A stretch of 64,000 bases of DNA from the NCBI GenBank assembly GCA_947480015.1, contig CANKBS010000007.1, positions 47,590-111,589 of the forward strand, in the 5' to 3' direction. Shown here one piece after another: positions 15,229 to 25,017 of the stretch. A program made the translations under genes and the position numbers. This DNA comes from Sphingobacteriaceae bacterium. Lineage in GTDB: Bacteria > Bacteroidota > Bacteroidia > B-17B0 > Aurantibacillaceae. The notes below the pieces were generated by a model, which was not told the DNA's origin, did no database searches, and worked only from the letters and a program-made list of their open reading frames with translations. Numbering within the stretch: position 1 is the stretch's first letter; each line of letters begins with the position of its first letter.

Positions 15229-17016
15229 ATGAAAAAGATTCTCCTCCTCCTCCCCGCTTTATTTGGCTTCGGTCTACTTACTGCGCAAAACAATTATTCC
15301 AAAGAAGTGGAAGAACAAATAAAACAGGTTGAGAATAATTTGTGTGGACGTGTGCGCATTGAAGGTCAGGCGCCCTATAACATTTCAGAACGCATGGCTT
15401 ATTATAAAGTAAAAGGTTTAAGTGTGGCTGTGGTTCAGAACTATCAGTTAGTTTGGGCCAAAGGCTATGGCTGGGCTGATGAAAAAGAAAAACGTCCGGT
15501 TACGCCCCAAACCTTATTTGAACCGGGCTCCATCAGTAAATCCTTTAATGCCCTGGGTGTTTTAAAACTGGCACAGGACAAAAAATTAGATCTGAATACC
15601 GATATCAATACCTATTTAAGAAGCTGGAAATTTCCTTATGATTCGCTGAGCAAAAATAAAAAAATCACACTCATGCATCTATTGAGTCACAGTGCAGGCC
15701 TTACGGTACATGGTTTTCCGGGTTACGACCGCAAGGCAAAAATTCCTTCTTTGATTGAGGTTTTAGATGGCAAAAAACCGGCGAATACTCCGGCGGTTCG
15801 TTCACAATTTGAACCCGGATTACGTTTTCAATATTCTGGTGGAGGCACAACCATTTCTCAATTATTGGTAAATGATATCACACAAAAACCTTACGATAAA
15901 TTTATAGAAGAAACGGTTTTTAAACCTTTGGGGATGGACCATTCTTTTTATACGCAACCACCTTCAGAAAAAAACTTAAATCAACTGGCCAGCGCTTATT
16001 ATGAAGACGGCACAGCGGTGCCAAATAATTTTCATGTGTATCCCGAACAAGGCGCAGCGGGCTTGTGGACAACACCTACTGACATTTGCAAGTACATTAT
16101 TGAAACCCAGTTAACATATGAAGGTAAATCGAGTAAAGTTTTAAATCAGGAAATGACCAAATTACGGTTAACACCTTATAATGATAAGTCGGCTGCCTTG
16201 GGTGTTTTTATGGAAGATAGAGATGGCGCGAAGTATTTTCAACACGGTGCCGGTAACGAAGGTTTCAGAGGGATTTACTATGGCAGTTTAGAAAGTGGCA
16301 ATGGTCTGGCCATTTTTGTGAATTCAGACAATTCCTTCATTTTTGACGAACTGATCAATAGTATTAGCATGGTATATAAATGGAAAGGCTTTAAAACGCC
16401 GATCACAAAAAAAACCGTGACAGTGCCCGATAGTACCCTGCAAAAGTATGTAGGTTTTTACACCATGGCCAGAAACAGATTTGTGACCATCTTAAAAAAA
16501 GAAGATGGTTATTATCAATATGCTGACGGTACATATGGTAAAATGTATTTTACCTCTCCAACTGATTATTTTAATATGGATTATCCCAGTGAAAAACATT
16601 TTGTGAGTGATGTTTCTGGTAAGTTAAGTGGTTTTGTGAGAACCGCAAATGGCGGTACTTTGTTTGCAGTAAGATTTGATCGTCCGGATACTTTAACCGG
16701 CAATGAAGACATGTTTAACTCTGCAGGCTGGCATTATTTAGAAACAAAAAATTACAAGCAGGCAGAGTTATTTTTAAAACGCGGATTGACCTTGCATCCA
16801 AAATCGCTTTTAATAGAAGGCAATCTGGCGCATGCCTATTTGTTTCAAAACGATTATGATTCGGCTATTAAAATTTATCTTGCGCATTTAAATGAAAGCA
16901 TCAACCATGACTATAAATGGAAGGATATGATCAAAGATGACTTTTCATTTTTTAAAAAGAACGGGGTTGATGAAAGTCTGATGAATAAAGTCTTGAAAGA
17001 GTTAAAATTAAATTAA
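15229..17016 (+). CDS. Secreted class C beta-lactamase-like serine hydrolase with C-terminal TPR-like region
   Basis: A 595-residue protein with a signal peptide ending LLTAQ. The serine hydrolase domain (about 55-390) has S101-x-x-K104 in EPGSISKSF, the YSGGG equivalent of the YxN motif, LMHLLSHSAGL typical of the family, and an HGAGNEGF segment in place of the KTG triad. These are penicillin-recognising esterases/peptidases; only a minority hydrolyse beta-lactams. Residues about 500-595 (YLETKNYKQAELFLKRGL, IEGNLAHAYLFQNDYDSAIKIY) read like two or three TPR helices. It is likely periplasmic. It lies 25 bases after the response regulator, so shared transcription is possible but not proven. 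Confidence 0.85.
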   Translation: MKKILLLLPALFGFGLLTAQNNYSKEVEEQIKQVENNLCGRVRIEGQAPYNISERMAYYKVKGLSVAVVQNYQLVWAKGYGWADEKEKRPVTPQTLFEPGSISKSFNALGVLKLAQDKKLDLNTDINTYLRSWKFPYDSLSKNKKITLMHLLSHSAGLTVHGFPGYDRKAKIPSLIEVLDGKKPANTPAVRSQFEPGLRFQYSGGGTTISQLLVNDITQKPYDKFIEETVFKPLGMDHSFYTQPPSEKNLNQLASAYYEDGTAVPNNFHVYPEQGAAGLWTTPTDICKYIIETQLTYEGKSSKVLNQEMTKLRLTPYNDKSAALGVFMEDRDGAKYFQHGAGNEGFRGIYYGSLESGNGLAIFVNSDNSFIFDELINSISMVYKWKGFKTPITKKTVTVPDSTLQKYVGFYTMARNRFVTILKKEDGYYQYADGTYGKMYFTSPTDYFNMDYPSEKHFVSDVSGKLSGFVRTANGGTLFAVRFDRPDTLTGNEDMFNSAGWHYLETKNYKQAELFLKRGLTLHPKSLLIEGNLAHAYLFQNDYDSAIKIYLAHLNESINHDYKWKDMIKDDFSFFKKNGVDESLMNKVLKELKLN

Positions 17017-17077
17017 GTTTGATTAACAAATATGAAAAAAGGGTGGAAATCAGTCCCTTATTCATGAGAAAAATCAA

Positions 17078-17085
17078 TATCTTTG
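17078..17085 (+). promoter_or_regulatory. -7 promoter element of the giant beta-helix gene
   Basis: TATCTTTG, exact TAnnTTTG. The ATG follows at 17125, a leader of about 33 bases. No clear -33 TTTG. Confidence 0.5.
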
Positions 17086-17124
17086 GGGCCATAAATTTTT
17101 ACTTTTACCCCCAAATTTTCAAGC

Positions 17125-20100
17125 ATGAAACGTACTTTTTTTCTACTCCTCCTTCCCTTATTATTATTGGTAAATTCGGTTAAGGCTCAACTCAGCGGCA
17201 CCTATACCATTCCGGGTTCTTATTCCACAGTGGCTTCCGCCATTAATGACCTAAACACGCAAGGCATAAGTGCTTCGGTGACCATATTAGTAAGCGCCGG
17301 TTACACCGAGACAGTTACGGCAGGAGGATTCAGTTTATATGCCACCGGTACTTCTACCAGCAGTATTACCTTTCAAAAGTCGGGCATTGGAGCCAATCCA
17401 TTATTAATTGCTTATAGCACCGGCACTGCCATTCCGCTTTCGGTTGAGCAGGATGGGATCTGGCGACTGATAGGTTGTGATTACGTGACCATCGACGGCA
17501 TCGATCTGTTTGATCCGAATACCGCAAATCCCGCTACTATGGAATTTGGCTATGGTTTGTTCAAATCCAATGTCACCAATGGCTGTCGTTATAATACCAT
17601 TAAAAACTGCGTCATCACCCTTAACCGCATCAATTGTCAGAACGGAACCGGAGTGGCTTCTGAAGGTTCAAGAGGTATTGAAATGGTGAATGCCACCTCA
17701 TCGGCGCATACCTCCTCGCTTACCATTACCACGGCATTAGGAGCCAACTCCTATAATTCCTTTCAGTCTAACCGCATCAGCAATTGCAATGTGGGTATTT
17801 CCATGATCGGTTATGTGCAAGCCAGTCCATTTAGTTTTACCGATCAGTACAACGACGTGGGTGGCTTAACAGCGGCCAGTGGTAACACCATTGTAAATTA
17901 CGGCGGAGGAACAGATAACACCAATCCGAATGCATCAGGTATTAAAACCCTGGCACAATATTATGTGAACATTTCTAACAACATCATTAATAATAACGAT
18001 GGTGCGGGGATCAATCATATTTTTCGTTTATTCGGGATTCTCAATCAAGCCGCTACCAGCGCCAATGCGAGCATCAACAACAACACCATTACGGTAAAGA
18101 GCAGCACTTCCTCCTTTACACTCACCGGCATCGAAAATTCAGCCGGTTCAACCCCTGCCAGTAATTCGGTGGTGATAAGCGGTAATGTGTTATTGAATTG
18201 CAGTTACAGCGCCACCTCTACTACCAACAGTACTTTTTTCGGGATCCGTAATAACGGAGCTTCCGCTGCCACCCTTAACATCAGTGGTAATACCTTCACC
18301 AATAATATCTGCAACAGCATTGCAGGTGATTATTACTGCATCTTTAATTCAGGTAATGCACAAAACGTGAACATCATTAACAACCTGGCCGGTGGATTAA
18401 GCATGACCACCCCTTCAAATTTCGGCACCCTCTTTTTTATTGCTAACACCGGGGCTTCTTCAAGCGGAACCGTGAGTATTAATGGCAATACGGTACAGGC
18501 CATCGACATGGGTCCGGGCTCCGGTAAATCATTTATGAATATCCGGAATTTCGCATCACCCGGCATTCTGGGCAGAAATAACATTGTTGGTAATGTGCTT
18601 AACAATTTAAGTCTGTCGACAAATAACACGGTTTATTTTATTGACAATTCAACCAACACCGGTTATAATTTTGTGAGCGCAAATACTATTTTAGGAACCT
18701 GCAGCAAAACGGTGAGCGGCGGTAATGTGTATGGTTATTATAACAATGGTATAGCGGCATCCGGTGCAGGGACCATCATCGCCAATAATTTTTCTAACTT
18801 TAGTTTAACCGGAAACACCAATTATTACGGCATTTACCAGACAACCACTGTTACCCACACCATGTCGGTTTTAAACAATACCATCAGCAACATTACGGCT
18901 GGCACCGGTAGTGTGAGTGGTATGTTTTTATCTTCTATCGTTAACAGTAATTTTCAGAACAACAGCATTTCTAATTATAGTCTGGCCGGCCCCGCCAAGG
19001 GTATTGAACTTTCGGGACCAAGCGGTTCTCTAACTGTTTCCGATAACAGTATTTCATCTTTTAGTTGTACGGGGGCTTCTACTGTTTATGGTTATTATCA
19101 AAACGGAGGTAATTATTCAGAAGTGTACCGAAATAAGATCTTTGATCTGGCCGGTGGCAGTGCGGCTTCGGAAGTAAATGGCTTGTGTATGAAAGGCGCT
19201 ACCCTGAGTTTGGTTTATAATAACCTGGTTGGTGATCTGAGGGCTCCCTTGGCCAACAGCTGGAATGCCATTAATGGCATCAGTATCACAGGTGGTATTA
19301 CGCACAATGTCCATTACAATACCGTAAGAATTAATGCCAGCAGCACGGGATTTGATTTTGGTTCAACAGCCTTATATGCCGAAAACACGGTAACCGTCAA
19401 TCTCCGCAACAACTTGCTTATAAATACATCAACGGCCAATGGCTCAGCCTTCACGGTTGCTTATCGCCGAAGCACCATTGGTTTGGGATCTTATGGTTCT
19501 GTTTCAAACAATAATTTATTTTATGCAGGAACGCCTTCGGCCGCCAATCTTATTTTTTCGGATGCTACCAATTTTATGCAGACACTCAGTGCGTACAAAA
19601 CCTTTGTGAGTCCCCGTGATGCAGCATCGGTAACAGAGAATACTTCCTTTTTAAGTACCAGTGGTTCTTCGGCAAATTTTTTGCATGTCAATCCGGCGCT
19701 GGTGTCACTTGCTGAAAGTGGTGCCGTGAGCATTTCAAGCGTTACGACCGATTACGACAATACCGTTCGTTTCGGTAACATCGGTTATGTTGGTGGTGGA
19801 ATGGCACCTGATATTGGTGCCGATGAATTTGAAACCATTTACCCGAATTGTACTCTGGCCACTCAAGGAACCATTACACCGGTATCTTATAGTTTTTGTG
19901 CCGGTCAAACAGCTTCCTTTACCCGTGTTGCAACTCCTGCCATACCGGGCATTCAGCAGCAATGGCAAATTGCGAGTTCTCCGGGCGGACCTTACACCCT
20001 TATTCCTGCCGCTAACGGCTCATCATTTGTTACACCTACTTTAACTCCAGGCACCTATTATTATACCTTATTAAAAACCTGCACCATTACCAATGCCACC

Positions 20101-22779
20101 GCAGTTTCAAACGAAGCCACTGTAACTGTTTATCCTTATCCGACCCCTGCAGTTAGTCCCTTTAGCTCTACCACCTGCGTTGGAGCCATACCTGTTACAC
20201 TTAGTGCAACCGGTGGCAGCAGTTATACCTGGTCGCCTTTCAGTGGGTTAAGCAGTACCAGCGGGGCAACGGTTAGCGCCTTGCCGTTCAATACCACCAC
20301 CTATGTAGTAACAGCCTCCAATTTGGGTGGTTGCACAGGGACCACCAATGTGATCGTAAATATTATTCCTACCGGTGGTAATATCACTGCCTCAGCATCA
20401 CCCACGCTCTTTTGTCAGGGTGGCTCGGCTAACCTGCAGGCAAGTGCAAGTAGTTCCATATATGCAGTCTCTTCTATTTCCTTTGCTCCAATTCCCACAC
20501 CCACTACAGGTGTGTATACCTTATGTAATAACGGTTCTGCTATTACCGGATTAAGTTCGGGTAATCTGGATGACGGTAACTGGTACATTGTGACCATCCC
20601 TTTCAACTTTAAATTTTTTAACTTTATTCACACCGGTTGTGCCATTACTACCAATGGCTTTATGACTTTTGGTTCCATTGTTCCGAATACTTATACCGGT
20701 TATAATCAGACCTTACCGAATTTCAGTTCGGGCAGGCCTTGTGTTGGCGCAGTATACAGTGATCTTTCCTTTGTTTCGGGTGGCACCATCAATTTCTTCA
20801 CTAGCGGGGTGATCCCGAACCGTAAATTTGTAGTGAACTGGATCAACGGAAAATTCGCGGCCAGTGGAACAGGTACCATTACCACACAGGTGATCCTTTA
20901 TGAAACCAGTAATATAGTGGAAGTGCACACTGCCACCAACACAGGGCAGTATGCCGGTGTAGAAGGCATACAGGATGATTTTGGTTCTGTGGCTTATGTC
21001 GTGAATGGCAGAAACAATCAAACCTTTCCGGTTACCAACGATGCTTACCGCTGGAACCCTGCTCCTACTTTCACCTGGATCCCTAACACTTTCATCACTT
21101 CTCCGGGAAATGCCTTAACCAGCGCTACCAACGTACAGAACACCATCACTTACTCGGTTCTGGCCCAGTATGCCAATGGTTGTTCGGTGGTAGCACCCAT
21201 CACTTTATCTGTAATTCCTAGTCCGACCATGAGTGTGAGCGGAGGCACTGCTGCTATTTGTGCCGGTTCTAACGTTTCGCTTACTGCCGCAGGTGCCAAT
21301 ACCTATACCTGGAATCCGGGTAGCACAAACACTACCACACTTTCAGCCAATCCGGTAATTACCACAACCTACATTGTTAGTGGTACGGGCACACTTAATT
21401 CCTGTGTTGCAAATGCCGTAAGAGTGGTAACCGTTATACCTAATCCTACTTTAAGTATCAGTGGTAATTCAGTTCTATGTATCGGTAACACCGCTACCTT
21501 AAATGTGAGTGGCGCCACTACCTATACCTGGAGCACCGGATCCAATGCCTCGAGCATTTATCCGAATCCTCTTACAACAAGTTCATATACCGTCGTGGGC
21601 ACTTCCAGTCTGGCCTCTTGTACCGGCACCACAAACATCACTTTGCCGGTCTATCAAAATCCAACCTTAAGTATCACGGGTAATACCTCGGTATGTTCGG
21701 GACAAATGGCCATGCTCACTGCTTCTGGTGCCGATACTTACTCCTGGAGCACCGGTGCCATCACTCAAGTCATTTATCCGATTCCCGTTTCATTAAGTGT
21801 TTTTACGGTCGTTGGTACATCCAGTCTGGGTGGTTGCACAGGGACTGCCGTTCAAACCCTGAGTGTTGATCCCAGTCCTACCATCAGCATCAGTGGCAAC
21901 ACAGTAATTTGTGCCGGCCAGAGCAGCAGCCTTATTGCTTCAGGGGCCAACACCTTTACCTGGAACACAGGCGCCACTTCTTCACTCATTGTGGTATCAC
22001 CTGCCTCAGCAGCCATTTATAATGTAATAGGAACAAATACCCTTAACACCTGCAGCGGCAGTGCTAATCAGGCCGTGGTAGTATTACCGGCACCTATCGT
22101 TGGTATTTCTGGACCAAAAGGTGTTTGTCCCGGTGGAAGTGCCACACTTACTGCTAATGGTGGTATTACTTATTTATGGGACGATGGCTCCAGTCAACCT
22201 GTCCTTATTGCTACACCCGTTGCAGCTACGAGCTACACCGTTGTTGGCACTTCAGGTACGGGCTGTACAGCTTCATCGGTGATTACTTTGACGATTCATC
22301 CTCTGCCAACGGCTAGTATCAATGCCAGTCCATCTGCTACCATTTGCCCCGGCGAATCAATTCAACTTATTAGTGTAGGTACAGGAGCCGATACCTTTAC
22401 CTGGAGTACAGGATCAAATGATGGCAGTATTTCTACCACACCATTGAGCAGCGGCGATTATACCTTGGTGGTTGTTAATAGCATCACGGGTTGCAGCGAT
22501 CTGACTTCCATTTATATAAAAGTTGACAATTGTACGGGAATTAAAGAAAACAGCAGCTCCGAAAAACTGAAGGTTTATCCGAATCCTTTTCAGGCTAAAT
22601 TTTATATAGAGAATGTTTCTTCAAGCAAACTTGAATTTGTGATCACCGATGTAAGTGGCCGTACCATTGCACAAGGAATTTGTGAACCCGGCACACAGCT
22701 GGTTGATATGAGTGTTTATGCAAAAGGACTATATTACATGAAAGTGAATGAGTCGATCTATAAAATAATCAGTTACTAA
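17125..22779 (+). CDS. Giant T9SS-sorted protein with parallel beta-helix and Ig-like repeats
   Basis: An 1884-residue secreted protein, the largest here. Residues 1-21 are a signal peptide. About 25-920 form a right-handed parallel beta-helix, seen as many short rungs rich in N-N-x-I/V (YNTIKNCVITLNR, NISNNIINNNDGAG, ISGNTFTNNI). After it comes an Ig-like region (about 930-1120), then at about 1150-1350 a beta-sandwich with VTIPFNFKFFNF, TNGFMTFGS and KFVVNWINGKF that also occurs in the protein at 47302-48639. Some six Ig-like repeats with TYxWSTG cores follow. The final about 75 residues (LKVYPNPFQAKFYIENV) are a type A sorting domain. Beta-helix surface proteins often bind or degrade polysaccharide; no catalytic residues can be assigned. 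Confidence 0.88.
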   Translation: MKRTFFLLLLPLLLLVNSVKAQLSGTYTIPGSYSTVASAINDLNTQGISASVTILVSAGYTETVTAGGFSLYATGTSTSSITFQKSGIGANPLLIAYSTGTAIPLSVEQDGIWRLIGCDYVTIDGIDLFDPNTANPATMEFGYGLFKSNVTNGCRYNTIKNCVITLNRINCQNGTGVASEGSRGIEMVNATSSAHTSSLTITTALGANSYNSFQSNRISNCNVGISMIGYVQASPFSFTDQYNDVGGLTAASGNTIVNYGGGTDNTNPNASGIKTLAQYYVNISNNIINNNDGAGINHIFRLFGILNQAATSANASINNNTITVKSSTSSFTLTGIENSAGSTPASNSVVISGNVLLNCSYSATSTTNSTFFGIRNNGASAATLNISGNTFTNNICNSIAGDYYCIFNSGNAQNVNIINNLAGGLSMTTPSNFGTLFFIANTGASSSGTVSINGNTVQAIDMGPGSGKSFMNIRNFASPGILGRNNIVGNVLNNLSLSTNNTVYFIDNSTNTGYNFVSANTILGTCSKTVSGGNVYGYYNNGIAASGAGTIIANNFSNFSLTGNTNYYGIYQTTTVTHTMSVLNNTISNITAGTGSVSGMFLSSIVNSNFQNNSISNYSLAGPAKGIELSGPSGSLTVSDNSISSFSCTGASTVYGYYQNGGNYSEVYRNKIFDLAGGSAASEVNGLCMKGATLSLVYNNLVGDLRAPLANSWNAINGISITGGITHNVHYNTVRINASSTGFDFGSTALYAENTVTVNLRNNLLINTSTANGSAFTVAYRRSTIGLGSYGSVSNNNLFYAGTPSAANLIFSDATNFMQTLSAYKTFVSPRDAASVTENTSFLSTSGSSANFLHVNPALVSLAESGAVSISSVTTDYDNTVRFGNIGYVGGGMAPDIGADEFETIYPNCTLATQGTITPVSYSFCAGQTASFTRVATPAIPGIQQQWQIASSPGGPYTLIPAANGSSFVTPTLTPGTYYYTLLKTCTITNATAVSNEATVTVYPYPTPAVSPFSSTTCVGAIPVTLSATGGSSYTWSPFSGLSSTSGATVSALPFNTTTYVVTASNLGGCTGTTNVIVNIIPTGGNITASASPTLFCQGGSANLQASASSSIYAVSSISFAPIPTPTTGVYTLCNNGSAITGLSSGNLDDGNWYIVTIPFNFKFFNFIHTGCAITTNGFMTFGSIVPNTYTGYNQTLPNFSSGRPCVGAVYSDLSFVSGGTINFFTSGVIPNRKFVVNWINGKFAASGTGTITTQVILYETSNIVEVHTATNTGQYAGVEGIQDDFGSVAYVVNGRNNQTFPVTNDAYRWNPAPTFTWIPNTFITSPGNALTSATNVQNTITYSVLAQYANGCSVVAPITLSVIPSPTMSVSGGTAAICAGSNVSLTAAGANTYTWNPGSTNTTTLSANPVITTTYIVSGTGTLNSCVANAVRVVTVIPNPTLSISGNSVLCIGNTATLNVSGATTYTWSTGSNASSIYPNPLTTSSYTVVGTSSLASCTGTTNITLPVYQNPTLSITGNTSVCSGQMAMLTASGADTYSWSTGAITQVIYPIPVSLSVFTVVGTSSLGGCTGTAVQTLSVDPSPTISISGNTVICAGQSSSLIASGANTFTWNTGATSSLIVVSPASAAIYNVIGTNTLNTCSGSANQAVVVLPAPIVGISGPKGVCPGGSATLTANGGITYLWDDGSSQPVLIATPVAATSYTVVGTSGTGCTASSVITLTIHPLPTASINASPSATICPGESIQLISVGTGADTFTWSTGSNDGSISTTPLSSGDYTLVVVNSITGCSDLTSIYIKVDNCTGIKENSSSEKLKVYPNPFQAKFYIENVSSSKLEFVITDVSGRTIAQGICEPGTQLVDMSVYAKGLYYMKVNESIYKIISY

Positions 22780-22810
22780 TTTGCAACTGATCAAATGTAT
22801 AAGTGAATTG

Positions 22811-22839
22811 AATCCGGGATCTATTCCCGGATTTTTTTT
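22811..22839 (+). terminator. Rho-independent terminator of the giant gene
   Basis: Perfect 8-base stem aatccggg / cccggatt with a 7-base loop, followed by a run of T. It lies 32 bases after the stop. Confidence 0.85.
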
Positions 22840-22967
22840 GTGCCGGAGTCTTGTAAAATCATTCGAAGCTTGTCGATATTAGGGCAAAATTCATCTTTCC
22901 TAAAAGGAGAAAATAAATTACCTTGTAAAAAATTTGTTCTGGTTACTTTAAAACATCTCAAAAATTC

Positions 22968-23834
22968 ATGACAAAACAAGAGGCCATAAAATTATTTGAA
23001 GATAAAAGGGTTCGTACAATATGGGATGAAGATGCTGAAGAATGGTACTTTTCAGTTATTGATGTGATTGCTGTTTTAACTGATTCCGATCGTCCTCGGA
23101 AATACTGGAGCGACCTTAAATTAAAACTACATAAAGAAGGAAGTGAACTGTCCGATAAAATCGGACAGTTGAAAATGCAAGCTAATGACGGCAAAATGCG
23201 ATCAACCGACATCGCAAATTCCAAACAACTATTCCGATTAATTCAATCTATTCCTTCACCTAAGGCAGAACCATTTAAATTATGGTTGGCCGAAGTAGCA
23301 ACTGAGCGCTTAGATGAAATGCAGGATCCTGAATTAAGCATTGATAGATCACTTGAACAATACTTAAAATTGGGCTATTCGGAAAATTGGATCAATCAGC
23401 GCCTTAAAAGTATTGAAATTAGAAAAGAACTTACTAACGAGTGGAAAAAAAGAGGCTTGAAGGAAGGTTTACACTTTGCAACTTTAACCGATATTATTAC
23501 GAAAGCCTGGTCTGACAAAACAACCAAGGAATACAAACTATTAAAAGGATTAAAAAAGGAAAATCTGCGTGATAACATGACCAATACTGAACTTATTTTG
23601 AATATGTTGGCAGAGGCTTCAACCAAAGATATTTCGCAAGCGCTTGAACCCGGTTCATTTGAAGCCAGTCAAAAAGTGGCAAAGCAAGGAGGAAATGTTG
23701 CCCGAGTAGCACTTAAAGAATTAGAATCTAAAACAGGTAAGAAAGTTGTCACTGCTCAAAACGCTAAAAAACTAAGTACTCAAGTTGAAACAAAAATCAA
23801 ACAGAAAACACTTCAATCAAAAAAAAACAAATAA
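22968..23834 (+). CDS. Bro-N domain protein related to DNA-damage-inducible protein D
   Basis: A 288-residue protein. Residues 1-110 are a Bro-N-type domain (FEDKRVRTIWDEDAEEWYFSVIDVIAVL, KLWLAEVATERL), used by phage antirepressors and baculovirus BRO proteins to bind DNA. The C-terminal half follows the layout of E. coli DinD: LLKGLKKENLRDNMTNTEL, NMLAEAST, then GSFEASQKVAKQGGNVARVALKELE. The tail is lysine-rich. DinD interacts with RecA filaments in E. coli; whether this protein does so is not known. It has no neighbouring phage genes, so it looks like a domesticated or isolated copy. A MazG-like gene follows 21 bases later and may be cotranscribed. Confidence 0.83.
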   Translation: MTKQEAIKLFEDKRVRTIWDEDAEEWYFSVIDVIAVLTDSDRPRKYWSDLKLKLHKEGSELSDKIGQLKMQANDGKMRSTDIANSKQLFRLIQSIPSPKAEPFKLWLAEVATERLDEMQDPELSIDRSLEQYLKLGYSENWINQRLKSIEIRKELTNEWKKRGLKEGLHFATLTDIITKAWSDKTTKEYKLLKGLKKENLRDNMTNTELILNMLAEASTKDISQALEPGSFEASQKVAKQGGNVARVALKELESKTGKKVVTAQNAKKLSTQVETKIKQKTLQSKKNK

Positions 23835-23855
23835 ACTTTTCTAATTTTAACCTAC

Positions 23856-24194
23856 ATGAGTGACATCAACGAAATAACCGAAGCCCTGATCAGTTTTCGA
23901 AATGCCAGAGACTGGGCGCAGTTTCACGATTCAAAAAATCTGGCCACGGCTATTTCCATTGAAGCCGCCGAGCTGAATGAGCTTTTTTTATGGAAGACCA
24001 TCAAAGAATCGGAAGAGGTAAATAAAGATAAATTAAAAGAGGAGTTGGCCGATGTACTCGCCTACTCCTTTATGCTGGCGCACCGCCATGGATTTGACAT
24101 CAAACAGATCATGCTCGACAAAATAAAAAAGAACGCAGAAAAATATCCGGTAGAAAAAGCCAAAGGTTCTGCTAAGAAGTATAATGAGCTATAG
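23856..24194 (+). CDS. MazG-like nucleotide pyrophosphohydrolase
   Basis: A 112-residue all-helical enzyme of the MazG/dCTPase (RS21-C6-like) group. The metal-binding motif is split as usual: SIEAAELNELFLW near residues 32-44 gives ExxE, and LKEELADVLAYSFMLA near 62-77 gives ExxD. Members hydrolyse nucleoside triphosphates, often dCTP or modified dNTPs, to monophosphates and thereby clean the nucleotide pool. It is cytoplasmic. Being 21 bases after a DinD-like gene, it may share its transcript, which would fit a DNA-damage theme, but no SOS-type operator can be identified. Substrate preference cannot be read from sequence alone. Confidence 0.87.
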   Translation: MSDINEITEALISFRNARDWAQFHDSKNLATAISIEAAELNELFLWKTIKESEEVNKDKLKEELADVLAYSFMLAHRHGFDIKQIMLDKIKKNAEKYPVEKAKGSAKKYNEL

Positions 24195-24257
24195 ATACCT
24201 ATAGCAACAAGCAGGAAAATTCACCACGAAATAGGTCCGACAATTAATGAAGAAAAA

Positions 24258-24458
24258 TTAACTAATTTCCTCAGTAACCAAAACGGTATCGCATTTGCCG
24301 GGGGACTTCACCATTATAGAATTTCCGTTTACGTCAAACATTTCCGTTTCAACCGAATCACCACAAACAATTTTCTTAATTTGTTTTGGTTCATCTTTAT
24401 GCGAACCCGAACAAGAAACCAAAGCCACTAAGGCTAATAAAGTGAATAGTTTTTTCAT
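24258..24458 (-). CDS. Small lipoprotein of unknown function
   Basis: A 66-residue protein. MKKLFTLLALVALVSC is a lipoprotein signal with a clear lipobox (ALVSC), so the mature protein begins at C16 and is lipid-anchored. The mature part (about 50 residues) has a K-rich start, one cysteine pair (VCGDS, GKCDT) that could form a disulfide, and a DVNGNSIMVKSPGKCDTVLV core that looks like a small beta unit. No family recognised. It is convergent with the MazG-like gene. Confidence 0.65.
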   Translation of the reverse strand: MKKLFTLLALVALVSCSGSHKDEPKQIKKIVCGDSVETEMFDVNGNSIMVKSPGKCDTVLVTEEIS

Positions 24459-24636
24459 GATTTTTGTTTTAATAGTATAATGCTAAACTAAGAGAATTTA
24501 AAGCTTAATCAAATTTATTTTGTTATCAAAGCTTCAAACATGTTTTTCGTTCATTTTAAATCTTTTTAAAATTTAAATCTTTCAACAGTCGCCTAATTAC
24601 TACAATCTGTAGCACGACAGCGCCATAAAAGCAAGC

Positions 24637-24644
24637 TAACTTTG
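24637..24644 (+). promoter_or_regulatory. -7 promoter element of the 122-residue hypothetical
   Basis: TAACTTTG, exact TAnnTTTG. The expected start site falls almost on the GTG at 24649, implying either a leaderless GTG or use of the in-frame ATG at 24694. Confidence 0.5.
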
Positions 24645-24648
24645 TGGT

Positions 24649-25017
24649 GTGGGAGAATTAAAAAAATTACTGAAATTACTAGAGAAACTCGACATGTATG
24701 GCGATCTGGAGCGGCTCGAAACCCTCATGAACAGAATCATCGCAGCCTTACCGCCCGCGCAGTACACCACCTTAAGGATCAACATCGAAAACTGGAAGTC
24801 CTTTTTTTCCGAAAAATGTGACAATAGTCTGCAGAACCAAACTATTTTTTATCAAAAGGTTAAACCGGCTGTAATACAATCACTCCGCGGCATTATACGC
24901 ATGGAAACAAAAATAAACAGCGATTTTAAAAAACGCCGGGGTGGCAATATGGGCATGATCATTATCAAAGAAAAAAAACCAAGCAAAAAAAAGTATGATC
25001 CCTGGCGGGATGATTAG
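24649..25017 (+). CDS. Small helical cytoplasmic protein of unknown function
   Basis: A 122-residue protein if started at GTG 24649, or 107 residues from ATG 24694 (MYGDLERLETLMNRII). It is strongly helical and leucine- and lysine-rich at the N-terminus, contains LPPAQYTTLRINIENWKSFF, and ends in a basic, probably disordered tail (KKRRGGNMG, KEKKPSKKKYDPW). The basic tail suggests nucleic-acid or membrane contact, but nothing more can be said. No family recognised. The start is uncertain because the promoter leaves almost no leader ahead of the GTG. Repeat sequence begins directly after the stop. Confidence 0.6.
   Translation: MGELKKLLKLLEKLDMYGDLERLETLMNRIIAALPPAQYTTLRINIENWKSFFSEKCDNSLQNQTIFYQKVKPAVIQSLRGIIRMETKINSDFKKRRGGNMGMIIIKEKKPSKKKYDPWRDD

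Noticed and set aside
15229..17016. Antibiotic-resistance class C beta-lactamase
   Set aside because: SxxK and YSG are present but the length, C-terminal TPR-like region and HGAG in place of KTG fit a general serine hydrolase, not AmpC.
18333..21021. Several minus-strand frames of 60-100 codons inside the giant gene
   Set aside because: They mirror the Thr/Ser/Asn-rich repeats of the real gene and show no starts or signals.
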